Below, piece by piece: positions 38,001 through 44,976 of a DNA stretch of 64,000 nt. A program made the translations under genes and the position numbers. The stretch lies in the NCBI GenBank assembly GCA_029204225.1, contig CM055097.1, positions 25,885,039 to 25,949,038 on the forward strand, given 5' to 3'. How positions within the stretch are numbered: position 1 is the stretch's first letter; every line of letters starts with the position of its first letter. The DNA comes from Diphasiastrum complanatum (Eukaryota; Streptophyta; Lycopodiopsida; Lycopodiales; Lycopodiaceae). The notes beneath the pieces were generated by a model that was not told where the DNA came from, ran no database searches, and worked only from the letters and a program-made list of their open reading frames with translations.

Positions 38001-38106
38001 CAGGCATATGAGAAAAATCTGACCAGAGGAGGGGCACAAGCAAAACATGCGGTCTCCCCAGGGACCAGCAATTGTATATGACCTGATACAGCATCTTCTG
38101 AAACTC
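10955..38106 (-). CDS. UBA5: UBA5, UFM1-activating E1 enzyme (C-terminal seven exons, transposon-filled introns)
   Basis: UBA5 adenylates UFM1, forms a thioester with it and passes it to the E2 UFC1 in the ufmylation pathway. Exons in minus order are 38106-38024, 37779-37705, 33423-33349, 28414-28328, 14114-13990, 13887-13841 and 11088-10955 (stop TGA). All introns are GT-AG and all phases join. Seen: zinc pair 1 CFAC in exon A; catalytic motif [10 protein letters not shown] in exon B (equivalent to human Cys250); a [10 protein letters not shown] helix in exon C; zinc pair 2 CSNASC in exon D; the UFM1-interacting motif HEDNEWNIS across exons E/F; and the UFC1-binding tail [16 protein letters not shown] in exon G. 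The N-terminal ATP-binding Rossmann exons were not found, and exon A begins in mid-codon, so more exons must lie upstream. Introns are 244, 4281, 4934, 14213, 102 and 2752 bp, the large ones filled with transposons. No stop or frameshift is seen, so the gene looks functional. Confidence 0.93.
13841..13887 (-). CDS. UBA5: UBA5 exon F, 47-nt micro-exon
   Basis: A 47-nt exon completes a serine codon and encodes [15 protein letters not shown] plus one base. Borders are tggacag|TTTGAT and CTTCAG|gtgtgt. It continues the acidic segment after the UFM1-interacting motif. The intron to exon E is only 102 bp. The donor runs straight into an (AC)n tract (about 13821-13840). Confidence 0.88.
13990..14114 (-). 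CDS. UBA5: UBA5 exon E, UFM1-interacting motif
   Basis: This 125-nt exon encodes a charged helix ([20 protein letters not shown] and onward) ending in [11 protein letters not shown] plus two bases of the next codon. HEDNEW followed by a short hydrophobic is the UFM1/LIR-like interaction motif of the family. Borders are gtggcag|TGTGAA and ATATAAG|gtaatt. The first residue is Cys where plant homologues usually have a basic residue. Confidence 0.93.
14840..15118. repeat. Left copy of an approximately 290-bp direct repeat
   Basis: This segment matches 16785-17075 in the same orientation: both contain ATCATA(A/T)GCTACCAAAT, then GGAACCATGTAAGA, GTCCA, a TAATAAAGTC block and ATATAAAAATA. The copies are about 1.7 kb apart inside UBA5 intron E-D. 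They may be LTRs or a fragmented dispersed repeat. No primer site was found next to either copy. Confidence 0.55.
15120..15626 (+). mobile_element. 5' LTR with primer site, relative of the non-autonomous LTR element at 21.2 kb
   Basis: The segment ends in CTTTATA followed by TTGGCATCAGAGC (PBS 15615-15626, one mismatch to the tRNA-Met site). Its order of landmarks mirrors the LTR at 21248-21720: GAG.GGCCCAGGCACCC, TTGGGTGGTTTGGCTCCAC and a short tail before the primer site. The left border is set from the length of the related LTR and is approximate. A 3' LTR was not found, so this is a 5' fragment. Confidence 0.55.
15718..15963 (+). repeat. 123-bp tandem duplication
   Basis: Two adjacent units start at 15718 and 15841, with GTAGATTCCTTC, a CATACTAT..CTATGGAAGTG block and GGGCACCAAAAGGACAATGAC in each. 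They differ by a handful of substitutions. In reverse complement one unit matches plus-strand sequence at 39010-39085, so the duplicated unit belongs to a dispersed repeat family. Confidence 0.75.
16785..17080. repeat. Right copy of the approximately 290-bp direct repeat
   Basis: Partner of 14840-15118. It carries CATATGCTACCAAATGAGGAG, AATTAGGAACCATGTAAGAG and a TAATAAAGTCAAACAGCAT segment. Divergence from the left copy is substantial (many substitutions and small indels), so the pair is old. Confidence 0.55.
17346..20127 (-). pseudogene. Copia gag-protease-integrase remnant truncated in the reverse transcriptase (element 2)
   Basis: Minus-strand pieces form an ordered Ty1/Copia polyprotein. 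The gag N-terminus (20127-19942, [19 protein letters not shown]) is followed by gag with zinc knuckle [14 protein letters not shown] and protease motif [13 protein letters not shown] (19733-18957), pre-integrase [16 protein letters not shown] and integrase with [14 protein letters not shown] (18899-18231). Next come the integrase C-terminus (18378-17863) and the RT entry [33 protein letters not shown] and APVAKI (17894-17346). It ends abruptly before the RT catalytic motifs. Gag is split by stops near 19740-19940. It lies in UBA5 intron E-D in the same sense as the gene. Confidence 0.93.
20128..20772 (-). other. Copia element 2 leader with 31-bp tandem repeats
   Basis: This non-coding leader lies between the gag start and the LTR. 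It is rich in CCTG and CAGATGCTGCC motifs. At 20694-20771 a unit of about 31 bp (AACTGCCTGCGCCAGATGCT and onward) is repeated about 2.6 times. No clear tRNA primer site remains at the LTR border, in contrast to the related element at 48.7 kb. Confidence 0.6.
20773..21177 (-). mobile_element. 5' LTR of Copia element 2
   Basis: On the minus strand the segment starts TGTTAGGAATTAATGG at 21177, closely resembling the LTR start of the complete Copia at 44426 and 49191 (TGTTAGAAATTAATG). It ends near the leader at about 20773. The inner border is approximate because the primer site has decayed. The matching 3' LTR has been lost with the 3' half of the element. Confidence 0.6.
21248..21720 (+). repeat. 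5' LTR of the LARD element
   Basis: This 473-bp LTR begins TGATATGGCC (the first dinucleotide is TG, the third base differs from the 3' LTR) and ends TCTTTACA directly before the primer site. A TATTTATAG box near 21468 is a candidate promoter. Confidence 0.9.
22338..22428 (+). repeat. 45-bp tandem duplication inside the LARD interior
   Basis: Two copies of TTTTGAAGAGTGTAACCCTG and the following GTTAATTGCTTT block start 45 bp apart. No protein reading frame is implied. Confidence 0.75.
24934..25423 (+). repeat. 3' LTR of the LARD element
   Basis: This 490-bp LTR begins TGTTATGGCC and ends TCTTTACA. It is nearly identical to the 5' LTR except for an extra 17 bp (about 25262-25280, GAGCTCTTCTGCTCTT region). 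Confidence 0.9.
25429..26417 (+). pseudogene. Ty3/Gypsy integrase C-terminus and chromodomain-like tail with internal duplication
   Basis: The plus strand at 25780-26034 encodes an integrase C-terminal segment ([20 protein letters not shown], then a helix with [20 protein letters not shown]). Near 26305-26345 a chromodomain-like [15 protein letters not shown] pattern follows. About 310 bp (25450-25770) are repeated at 26000-26310, each copy containing TTTCATGTTAGTCAATTACGGAGAACCTT. Frames are broken throughout. A G-rich polypurine tract (AAGGGGGGGGGAG) leads into an LTR at 26418. Confidence 0.8.
26418..26760 (+). repeat. 3' LTR (partial) of the Gypsy element
   Basis: The LTR begins TGTTACGAGCC straight after the polypurine tract. 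It includes a CTCTATAAGAGAGG promoter-like stretch near 26665. The right border is not certain because no second LTR copy is in the window. Confidence 0.6.
26920..27990 (-). pseudogene. Ty3/Gypsy gag fused to a reverse transcriptase remnant by deletion
   Basis: Minus-strand gag with a predicted coiled coil ([14 protein letters not shown], about 27470-27400) and the gag signature [12 protein letters not shown] followed by ALMWWH (about 27145-27080) runs directly into a reverse transcriptase segment ([26 protein letters not shown], then [11 protein letters not shown] near 26940). The RT box reads Y-F-D-N instead of Y/F-x-D-D. All sequence between gag and RT palm is missing. A small duplication (SSMESVLE twice) is present at 27390-27450. 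The plus-strand open frame at 27719-28087 is not supported as a gene. Confidence 0.75.
28328..28414 (-). CDS. UBA5: UBA5 exon D, second zinc-binding pair
   Basis: This 87-nt phase-0 exon encodes [20 protein letters not shown] and then SNASCLQRQ. The C-x4-C pair supplies the last two zinc ligands (human Cys303 and Cys308). Borders are acgttag|GGCTAC and CGACAG|gtatgg. It lies between a Gypsy remnant and a Copia 5' LTR that begins at 28668. Confidence 0.94.
28668..28960 (+). repeat. 5' LTR of Copia element 3
   Basis: The LTR begins TGTTGATGAGAAGC, ends GATTATTAACA and is followed at 28961 by a primer site, TGGTATCGGAGC, one mismatch from the tRNA-Met site. Length is 293 bp. The 3' LTR was lost with the 3' end of the element. 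Confidence 0.75.
29505..29744 (+). repeat. Three 80-bp tandem repeats in the Copia element 3 leader
   Basis: Units start at 29505, 29585 and 29665. Each has a shared core: CAATATCGGATCCA(A/C)GCGC, a GAGC(A)(G/A) block, TCCGCGCTCCA and a closing CGATATC-like end. Each unit can form CGATAT/ATATCG pairing between its two ends. The repeats lie between primer site and gag. Confidence 0.85.
29815..32400 (+). pseudogene. Copia element 3 gag-pol remnant
   Basis: Gag starts [17 protein letters not shown] at 29815. A deletion joins the gag N-terminal half ([11 protein letters not shown]) to the zinc knuckle [14 protein letters not shown] (about 30146). The protease motif [12 protein letters not shown] is followed by an in-frame TGA at 30442. 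Pre-integrase [16 protein letters not shown] begins near 30795, and integrase with a FIDDYSR motif and degraded NGVAERK homology spans 31050-31400. The integrase C-terminus and linker follow (31318-32013), then the RT entry ([40 protein letters not shown] at about 32265-32325). At least four frameshifts are needed to follow it. Confidence 0.9.
32401..32960 (+). pseudogene. hAT-family transposase C-terminal remnant
   Basis: Plus-strand pieces read [20 protein letters not shown] then [13 protein letters not shown] (about 32625-32745), followed in another frame by a segment with [17 protein letters not shown] (about 32770-32830). Order and spacing fit the hATC dimerisation region of plant hAT transposases (W-x-x-Y-G, L-Q-x-L-A-I-x-I-x-S-Q, C/F-E-R-x-W-S/G-x-F, then N-R-L/K-L-x-x-L). 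An upstream H-x-x-W-N-G-M-G-like segment (about 32440-32475) may be part of it. The usual C-E-R cysteine is Phe here. No terminal inverted repeats were identified. Confidence 0.65.
33349..33423 (-). CDS. UBA5: UBA5 exon C
   Basis: This 75-nt phase-0 exon encodes [20 protein letters not shown] and then ITKYL, matching the helix that follows the catalytic loop in UBA5 (G-V-V-A-G-x-L-V-Q-N pattern). Borders are atatag|GGAATT and TACTTG|gtaagt, a strong donor. An LTR of a small retroelement starts only 187 bp upstream of the exon at 33610. Confidence 0.94.
34471..34797 (+). repeat. 5' LTR of the TRIM-like element
   Basis: It begins TGGTATGGACTCACC (TGTTATGG in the 3' copy) and ends GTTCATAACA. 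By eye it differs from the 3' LTR at roughly 15 positions with no length change. Confidence 0.88.
36047..36373 (+). repeat. 3' LTR of the TRIM-like element
   Basis: It begins TGTTATGGACTCACC after the purine tract and ends GTTCATAATA. The terminal dinucleotide TA replaces the usual CA. Confidence 0.88.
36790..37700. other. UBA5 intron C-B, non-repeat part
   Basis: No coding or transposon motif recognised. An open frame at 37605-37330 on the minus strand lies within the intron and has no domain. Confidence 0.4.
37705..37779 (-). CDS. UBA5: UBA5 exon B, catalytic cysteine
   Basis: This 75-nt exon gives 25 codons, [20 protein letters not shown] and then LPTTM. The cysteine in [10 protein letters not shown] is the thioester-forming residue of the family. 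Borders are aatgcag|GTTG and ACAATG|gtagga. Phase 0 on both sides. Only 244 bp separate it from exon A. Confidence 0.95.
38024..38106 (-). CDS. UBA5: UBA5 exon A, first zinc-binding pair
   Basis: This 83-nt exon encodes (G)[17 protein letters not shown] and then [14 protein letters not shown] supplies the first two zinc ligands (human Cys226 and Cys229). The acceptor is ctacag|GAGTTT and the donor CTCTG|gtcaga. The first two bases complete a glycine codon begun in an unseen upstream exon that should end in a W-M-E-S-G-type sequence. The donor differs from the plant consensus after GT, but the phase matches exon B exactly. Confidence 0.92.
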
Positions 38107-38859
38107 CTGTAGCAACATCAAATGCATGTGAGAATGGCAGTACCAAAAAGATGTGTTGCTTGACACCACTGAGTTTCTTCTCAAAGTATACAAGGTTCAA
38201 ATAATGCTAATTGAAATCATATAGCCGTACCCTTTTTCAAGTAAAGAAGATGCGCCCTTGCTAAAGCAAATACAAAGTTGCAAAACAACCATTTTCTCCA
38301 TACCACAATCACTGTCAAAACAGAAAAATGAGAGTGGAGAAGATGCTGTCCTATGTCAAATAAGACCCTCCACCATAAACCACAATTCCTTCACCATTAC
38401 GATACAATCAAGGTCTCTTTTGCAACTTCCACTCATTCGATTTTGCTGAGACAACTGTAGAACATAAAATCTTTGGTAGCCCTCACTCTATACTCTCATG
38501 TATTCAATATAGAAGAGAATGTTTCCTTGTTACAACAAAAGGGAAAAGCGTACAAGGTCTCTAGCTGACATTGAAAAGTGTTCCAATGTCAATTTCAGAA
38601 CCCCTATAGTTGATGTACACCCCCCCCAATCTCCAATCGAGGGGTTCAAGAATGATAGCGACACCCCCAGCACGTTGTGTTGCTCTGGTGGAAAAGCCAT
38701 TTTGTGCAAGTATATTTTGAACTCGAAAACACATAATCCTTCTCAGCAACCACAGTGTTGTCCTGAGCTAGCAGTGAGTACCGAAAACCAACCCCATATA
38801 TGAAATGTATAGTGCGGAAAGTTATGGTTTCCATGTTGAGCAATTTGTAAATCAGAAGG

Positions 38860-39175
38860 TAACATACTACTAAGTAGCTCAACCCCCTTGTAGATAAGCG
38901 CCCTTCCTCAAGGACCCATCAAACCTGAAATCGGGCCATAATAAGCCAAACTTAGGCATTTACATTATATTGGACCCGCAATTTCCAACACTCTCCCTTA
39001 ACGACAAGTTTGAAACGAGTCACTTTTGGAAAGGCTCCTTCCACCAATGGTATAATATGTTGCACAACAGATGAAGGAATCCCTTTGAGATTCTTATATG
39101 ACCAAGCAAAGCAATCTTTATACTTCAACATCAGCTTTCGCTTGAAATTGCTTCTTGGACGTCACTACCATGAAA
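38860..39175 (-). mobile_element. 3' end and LTR start of a minus-strand LTR retroelement
   Basis: In minus-strand reading a purine tract (TTAAGGGAGAG) runs straight into TGTTGGAAATTGCGGG at 38990, the layout of a polypurine tract plus 3' LTR. The internal side (39010-39085) matches, in inverse orientation, the repeat at 15840-15920 (encoded pattern K-R-x-T-F-G-x-A and T-T-x-E-G-I). The LTR cannot be delimited on its far side. Confidence 0.45.
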
Positions 39176-39192
39176 TCATAAGCTTTCACGAT

Positions 39193-39214
39193 TCCTCTCT
39201 CTCTCTCTCTCTCT
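39193..39214 (+). repeat. (CT)n microsatellite at the 5' edge of LINE copy 1
   Basis: About ten CT units immediately precede the first LINE-related sequence. Confidence 0.9.
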
Positions 39215-39756
39215 GGTGGCTGGCACTATGGCTGCTCCTCACGGATCAGTCCCTCGCACCACAGCTCCTCGCCGGACCACCCGCTCCCCTATCATCTCAT
39301 CCCCCCCCCCCCCGCTGCCACCTCATCCCCCCCCACTGTTGGCTCACCCCCTCACTGCTCGCTGAAACTATCCCCCTCGCTGCCTACAGAACTGCCCTCC
39401 TCAGATCGGCCCTCCCCCTTGCTGCCTACAGATCTGCCCTCCCCCTCGCTGCCTACTGATCTGCCTGCTGATGTGGCACTCCCTTCTTCTTCCCCACTCT
39501 CACTCTCTTCCTCCTCTTCTTCTCTCTCTTCTGCTGCTCCTTCCTCTCTTTCATCTTCTTCTTCTTCAGCCTCTTCCTCGTCTTCATTGATCTCCAATCC
39601 TATCGATCTGGCCATCGTACCGGCCTCCTTCGTATCCCTATTTGCCAAGAATCCATTGCTCCCCCATCTACAGCACTCATCCCATACACTTCCTCCAAAT
39701 CAACCAAACTATTTTCGTCCTAGGAAGCTGACCAAATGAAAGCAGATTTCTAGCTT

Positions 39757-40330
39757 TTGAAACAGGAACTTTCACAACTGAAGGGAATAGTGGTCTCCTT
39801 GCTCAAGGAAAAGAACTTGTTGCATTCCAAAGTTGCCTCATTGGAACAAGTGATCAGTACTAAACACGTTGCAGCCTCGGAATCGGCTACCACCATGATA
39901 CGGGAGCTCGAAAATAAGATTGACCAACATAAAGAAGAAACCCTCTCATGGGTAGCAGTGTTGAAGAAAGGCACCAAGCCCAACGCTCCCATTTCCTCGG
40001 TTATCTCAGCCACCATTTCAGAAGAAAGGCCCATAGCATCAAAGTTTGCGGGATACCGGATACACAGGATGCCATTGCCGAAGCTACGAGGTTTCTCGAG
40101 ACCACCCTCGGACATGTGACAGATGGGTTAGACACAGCTTGGAGGACCACCAGAGATGCCCATCCCTAGCCAGCCATAGAGAGGCTTTACGATGTAGAGC
40201 CAAACTACGCGGCACCACCATATACATGGACGATGATCTCATTTATATCTAGGTGGAGGAGAGGCGTAAGGCCTTTCAGCAAGCTAGGGAGTGAGGCATA
40301 CGAGTCATATATAGGGATGGCCGAGTGCGC
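39757..40330 (+). pseudogene. LINE copy 1 ORF1, coiled-coil and RNA-binding-like protein
   Basis: The plus strand encodes a heptad-rich coiled coil (LKQELSQLKGIVVSLLKEKN, then KVASLEQVI and IRELENKIDQHKEE), a WVAVLKKGTK segment, and, after a frameshift, IKVCGIPDTQDAIAEATRFL and DTAWRT. The related copy at 43.5-43.98 kb adds STLVIRFASAIGRREVLRKR and YLDEDLTFIQVQERKK, resembling the RRM plus C-terminal domain layout of L1 ORF1p (Transposase_22 type). Most angiosperm LINE ORF1 proteins instead have DUF4283 and a zinc knuckle. The similarity is by pattern only. Confidence 0.6.
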
Positions 40331-40417
40331 CGTTTGGGTAGCGCTCGTGATGGTTCCCATAGTTAGAGATTTGGGGTACCCGGGGTTGGGAGCATCCCGG
40401 GGCCCCATCCATACCAC

Positions 40418-43270
40418 CTTCGAATTGGAGTGTGGAATTGTGCTGGCATACATTCATCTTGTACGGCAGGGGACCTTGTTGATTTCATTACAGGCAGAGA
40501 TATATTATTCTTCATGGAGACGCACGAGAGCTCGGAGCGAGGACTTCCTTCGTTTCCTGGATATAGATGGGACTTAGTATTCCGACGAGAGACTAGATCT
40601 GCCAGTGGCCGAGGTTCAGGTGGGGTCGCTGCTTGTATAGAGAGTCTCTCCACTCGAGTATTGACTTCATCAGACATGAAAAGCAGGCCTGCTATATGTG
40701 GTCAGGATATTGGTTTGGATGTCGTGGACTATCTCATGGGGTCACCATCCTTTGTACCCATAGTCTCTGACTTCCACGTTTCCTCCACCACCCTTTCTGA
40801 TCACTCATTTCTCTCCTTCGATATCGACCACCTTCCACCCACTCATCCATCTACACTAACCATGCTTACCCGAGCACCCAAGTACACATTTGATCCCATT
40901 TACATGCCACTATACAGGCAGTCCTTGGCTTCACTTTTACACTCCTTTCCTCATGACAGTCCAGTCGACACCCAGGCTGACTTTCTCACCAGCTCTCTCC
41001 ACACGGCTACATCACTAACCCTCCCCACAAAACCCCATCCCAAAAAGACTCGACGCACACCCCGACCATTGCGCCCTCCATGGTACGATACCAAGCATCG
41101 TTCTCTTCATCAGTCAGTAACCTATTCATGTATCCATGCTCCACATGTACTTCGATCTTCCCGATGCTCTACCATCGTGTTCTCCGCTGTAAGAAGCGTT
41201 CCTATGATGATTCCGAAGGGAAACATCTTATTGACCTTCTTTTCAGTTCCCTTCTTAATTCCGCAGTTGTTTCCGGTTTCCCATCATCCTGGTGCACTAA
41301 CATTATCCACCCCATCCATAAGAATGGTGACCCCATGATTCCGTGTAACTACCGCACCATCATGATTGGGCATGTCCTGGTGAAACTATATGGTACTATA
41401 CTTCAGTCTGTTGTGAGCTCAAAGGCGGAGACCAGGAGACTACATGCTATGGGTCAGGTAGGTTTTCGAGCCCATCACTCTACTGCAAATCACATCTTCA
41501 CACTACGGGCCTTGATTGAGGAGGCTAAGCACAGGAAAGAGAGGGTTTACTGTTGTTTTGTGGACTTCAGGAAAGCCTTTGATTCTGTTCCTTGCTCATT
41601 GCTCATCTAGAGACTCCGAGACCTCAGCTTCTCCACCGACGTCATTCTTGCTATGATGGCACTTTATGAGCGTGTCCTGGAATGTTTCCGGCATAGCAGT
41701 GGCATATCCGATCACATGTGGAGCACTATTGGGGTGAAGCAGGGTTGCTAGAGTCATTACACAATGTGGTGGTGCTAGTTGCAGGCTTGGGGACATCTTG
41801 ATTGCTGTCCTCCTTTATGCCGATGATGTGGCATTAGTCTCACCGACCAGAGAGGGTCTACAACGACAATTGGATTGCTTACAAGAGTTTTGCACCAAAT
41901 GGGGCCTAAAGGTGAACATTGGGAAGACCAAGGTTATGGCCTTCAACACTTCTCGGGCATTCATACAACAACAAGAGCTTACTTTTGATGGCCAGGTTCT
42001 AGAGGTGGTCCCTTCCTATACATACCTGGGGATCCTTTTCTCGGGTCCTACTTTTAGCATGAGACATGCCTTCCTTGTTTAGCTAGAGCAATTTTGTTTC
42101 CGGACGTCCATCCAGGATGCTCGCAGTAAGTGTCGCCCCTTTGATACCATTGTCACCCCTACGGCTCTATATGCGGCAAAGGCATGGTGTACAGGTCTCC
42201 CCTCTTCACATTGGGCCAGTCTCTCACGATTACAGACCACATTCGAGCGAAGCCTTCTGTTCCACATGAGATTCTCCTGGCCGAGTTTGCAATTCCACCT
42301 ATACCGATCGAGGCAGCTCTTCAACTCATTACCTATATATACAGAGGGTACAGGCGTTACCAAAGATAGACAGACGATACATACAGATTGCACTATCCTC
42401 CTCACAGTATCTTCATGATCAGGGATACAAATTATCATGGTTCTCTTAGGCACCTCACCTCCTACTTGAGTCACTTGGTATCTCCATCACAGAGCTTCCC
42501 TCAGGCACCCATCCGTACATCAGACGATTTCTCTATCGCGCTTATCTAGAGTGGACTTGGCGTAACCAATTAGGGGTTAAGCCAGCCTTTTGCCGGACCC
42601 ATTTCTTGGAGCTCCCGGTCATGCCACGCTACTTGGATTCGGGACTATCACATTGCCTCAGATTCACATTGGGACAACTTAGGGTGTCTTCTCATCAGCT
42701 AGCTATTGAGACTGGGAGGTTCCATGGTATTCCTAGAGAGGAGTGGATTTGCTAGTTATGCTCTCTAGGTGAGGTGGAGTCTGAGGAGCATTTTATCTTC
42801 AGATGCCCTGTATACTTTGAGATCAGAGGGCAAAATCATTGCCTGTTTCGAGACATGCCTACCACTCTATGCTCTCTCATAGCCTATGAGGACCCACGAT
42901 GTGTCACTCTGATGGTACGTGAGATGTTCATATTGCGGAGAGATTTATACGGGACATCCCAACATTTTACCTCACAGCCATTGATCACTTCCTTCTTTAC
43001 TAGGCGGAGATCGCATGATTTAGTGCCTGAGGATGAGGATTATGATGACGACGAGGATGATAGTCGCTTACATGCTCATAGAGATCAGAGACAGTGTACC
43101 TCCCACCATCATGTTACTATCAGGATCACTAGACATCCTACGCAGAGACATACTGCTACACATGCTCGTGCTCATAGACGACGCCAACAGGCTCCAGTGC
43201 TTTCTCATGGTGCGGCTCACATTACATCTTTCTACAACAGCAGCAACATCAGCACAGTCTTGACATCTTG
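40418..43270 (+). pseudogene. LINE copy 1 ORF2, endonuclease and reverse transcriptase
   Basis: The endonuclease N-terminus reads LGVWNCAGIHSSCTAGDL, with ILFFMETHESSERG and a G-R-G-S-G-G-V-A segment. Its middle is deleted, and the C-terminal SDHSFLSFDI motif is at about 40795-40830. The RT has NYRTIMIGHVLVKLYGTIL, GFRAHHSTANHIFTLRALIE and FVDFRKAFDSVP (41345-41590), then the catalytic box LLYADDVAL at about 41810-41835. The C-terminal segment carries a C-x2-C-x9-H-x4-C motif (EVESEEHFIFRC) near 42760-42815. Stops at 41609, 41750, 42080 and 42756 break the frame. Confidence 0.85.
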
Positions 43271-43415
43271 ACATGGATACATAGGATTATTATGCACACA
43301 CACTCTCGCATACGTGTCTATTTTAGTTTGTACTGAATGGTTTTTTTATTACAGTTTTGGAGACGTTTTATATGCTCTCATGGTTACCACATGACAATTA
43401 CTTCTTTAGTCTTAT

Positions 43416-43475
43416 ATGCCTTTTGGCATGGAAAAGACATTAATAAAGCTTTCTTTCTTTCTTTCTTTCTCTCTC
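43416..43475 (+). repeat. LINE 3' tail hairpin and (CTTT)n
   Basis: ATGCC-TTTT-GGCAT can form a 5-bp stem with a 4-nt loop. It is followed by GGAAAAGACATTAATAAAG and a CTTT-type simple repeat. The same hairpin occurs at 53555, 54645, 54786 (variant loop) and 58090. Confidence 0.85.
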
Positions 43476-43981
43476 AAAATCGAAGCTTCTTCTCATTCGA
43501 CTACTTCAACTAAGATCCGACAACTTGAAAGTCAAGTGGAACAGCATCATACCGCTGTCCGATCTTGGGCGGATGTGCTTATAAGTCCTAATACAGTTGT
43601 TCTACCACCTTCATCTTCATATATCTCAGCTACGTTCACCGAGAGCCGTTTGTGAGAGCAGAAGGGTCTTAATGTCCGGGTCAGAGGTATTACTAACTCC
43701 CATGATGTTGTTGGTGAAGCTAAGAAGTTTCTTGAAGAGAGTCTTCAATACCACCACAAAGATATGGATACTGCATGGCGGCCTAAGAAGGATCCATCTA
43801 CTCTTGTCATACGCTTTGCATCTGCAATTGGTCGTCGTGAAGTGCTACGGAAGAGATCTACACTGTGGGCTACCACGATATACCTGGATGAAGACCTTAC
43901 TTTCATTCAGGTTCAAGAACGAAAAAAGGTAAAACAGGAGGCCCTAACGAATGGAAAGCGGATGATTTACAGGGATGGTAT
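43476..43981 (+). mobile_element. LINE copy 2, ORF1 part, split by a Copia insertion
   Basis: Plus-strand ORF1 homologue: a coiled coil with TKIRQLESQVEQHHTAVRSW, then an RRM-like segment with GITNSHDVVGEAKKFLEESL, then WRPKKDPSTLVIRFASAIGR and YLDEDLTFIQVQERKKVK. It runs into the target site of the Copia at 43982. The other side, from 49192, appears to continue the reading briefly (GGTATCATTTGATTTG). It starts directly after the tail repeat of LINE copy 1. Confidence 0.75.
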
Positions 43982-44426
43982 TGTCAGAATTTGTGATACA
44001 AATTCTAGATGGAGTTACTAGTCCTACTAGCACTCACACAAAACCAAGCATAGAGAAAATTCAGGTCATAGGAGAATTGAGCAATTGCTCTAGCTCATTG
44101 AATTGAATGGAATAATTGTGGTGGGGCACCAGCCTTCTTAAATAGTTTCTCTAATGATTGATAAAAGCTAATGAGCCTAAAGTAAATAGCAAAAGACAAA
44201 AAGCTAATTGCTATAATTACTACCTATATTGGGTAAACACCCAAGATGAGTTTCTAAGTGATAAAAGCAAATCCTATTCTAGTAGTAGTGCACCCACTAC
44301 ATGCATAACTAAAAAATGAATTTACTATTAATAGTAATGACCCTAGAATATGACTTACTATAAAATAGCACGCAGGCATGGCCAAACTATCATTAAGGGG
44401 TGTCAAATAAACATTAATTTCTAACA
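43982..44426 (-). repeat. 3' LTR of Copia element 4
   Basis: In plus view it starts TGTCAGAATTTGTGATAC and ends CATTAATTTCTAACA. Retroviral-type TG...CA ends are preserved. Confidence 0.95.
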
Positions 44427-44876
44427 CTCCCCCTTAACGTTTACTTTGTTATCTATTACTCCTAGAAGTTCTCTAAACTTCAGAAATTTTTCTTTGCCAA
44501 GACCTTTGGTAAAGATATCTGCAACTTGCTCTTCCGTAGGGCAATAGATAAGCTCCACTTCATTATTTTTGTACTTCAATATGCTTTGTCTTGTTGTGAA
44601 AAACTGGATTTTTCGCCAATTTAATACAACTCTGATTGTCACATTGAAGTACCGTAGGTGAATCTTGTACCATATGTAAATCATGTAGAATCCTTCGCAA
44701 CCATATTGCTTCACATGTTGCACTCGTAGTAGCTCGATATTCTGCTTCTGTAGATTATAAAGCAATAGTATGTTGCTATTTTGAACTCCAAGAGATAGCA
44801 CCAGAACCAAGACTAAAAATCTAACGTGTAGTAAATCTTCGGTCTTCCACATCTCTAGCCCAATCAGCATCCACAT
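44421..44876 (-). pseudogene. Copia element 4 RNase H C-terminal part
   Basis: The minus strand shows HVKQYGCEGFYMIY and then FFTTRQSILKYKNNEVELIY and VADIFTKGLGKEKFLKFREL, the conserved end of Copia RNase H. Upstream, GYVDADWARDVEDRRF can be read through stops at about 44890-44830. The final codons overlap the polypurine tract and LTR. Confidence 0.88.
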
Positions 44877-44976
44877 ATCCCTGTAACTTCAAATCATCCT
44901 GTCTACCATAGAGAATACCAAATCTCAAAGTACCCTGGATATATCTGAGTATTCGCTTAGCAGCTTTCCAATGAAT

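Larger units (their letters stand above)
39215..43475 (+). mobile_element. LINE copy 1 (near full-length, defective)
   Basis: Order on the plus strand: a C/T-rich 5' region, ORF1 (about 39660-40330), ORF2 endonuclease (40418-40840), reverse transcriptase (41040-42090), a C-terminal cysteine/histidine motif (about 42755-42815), a 3' UTR, and a conserved tail hairpin ATGCCTTTTGGCAT at 43416-43429 followed by AATAAAG and (CTTT)n. Both open frames carry stops and frameshifts. The endonuclease has lost its middle. An upstream (CT)n tract touches the 5' edge. Confidence 0.85.

Noticed and set aside
39352-39648. Minus-strand open frame encoding a Glu/Ser-rich acidic protein
   Set aside because: It is the antisense of a CT-rich LINE 5'/ORF1 region. 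The composition comes from TCTTCC repeats, not from selection.
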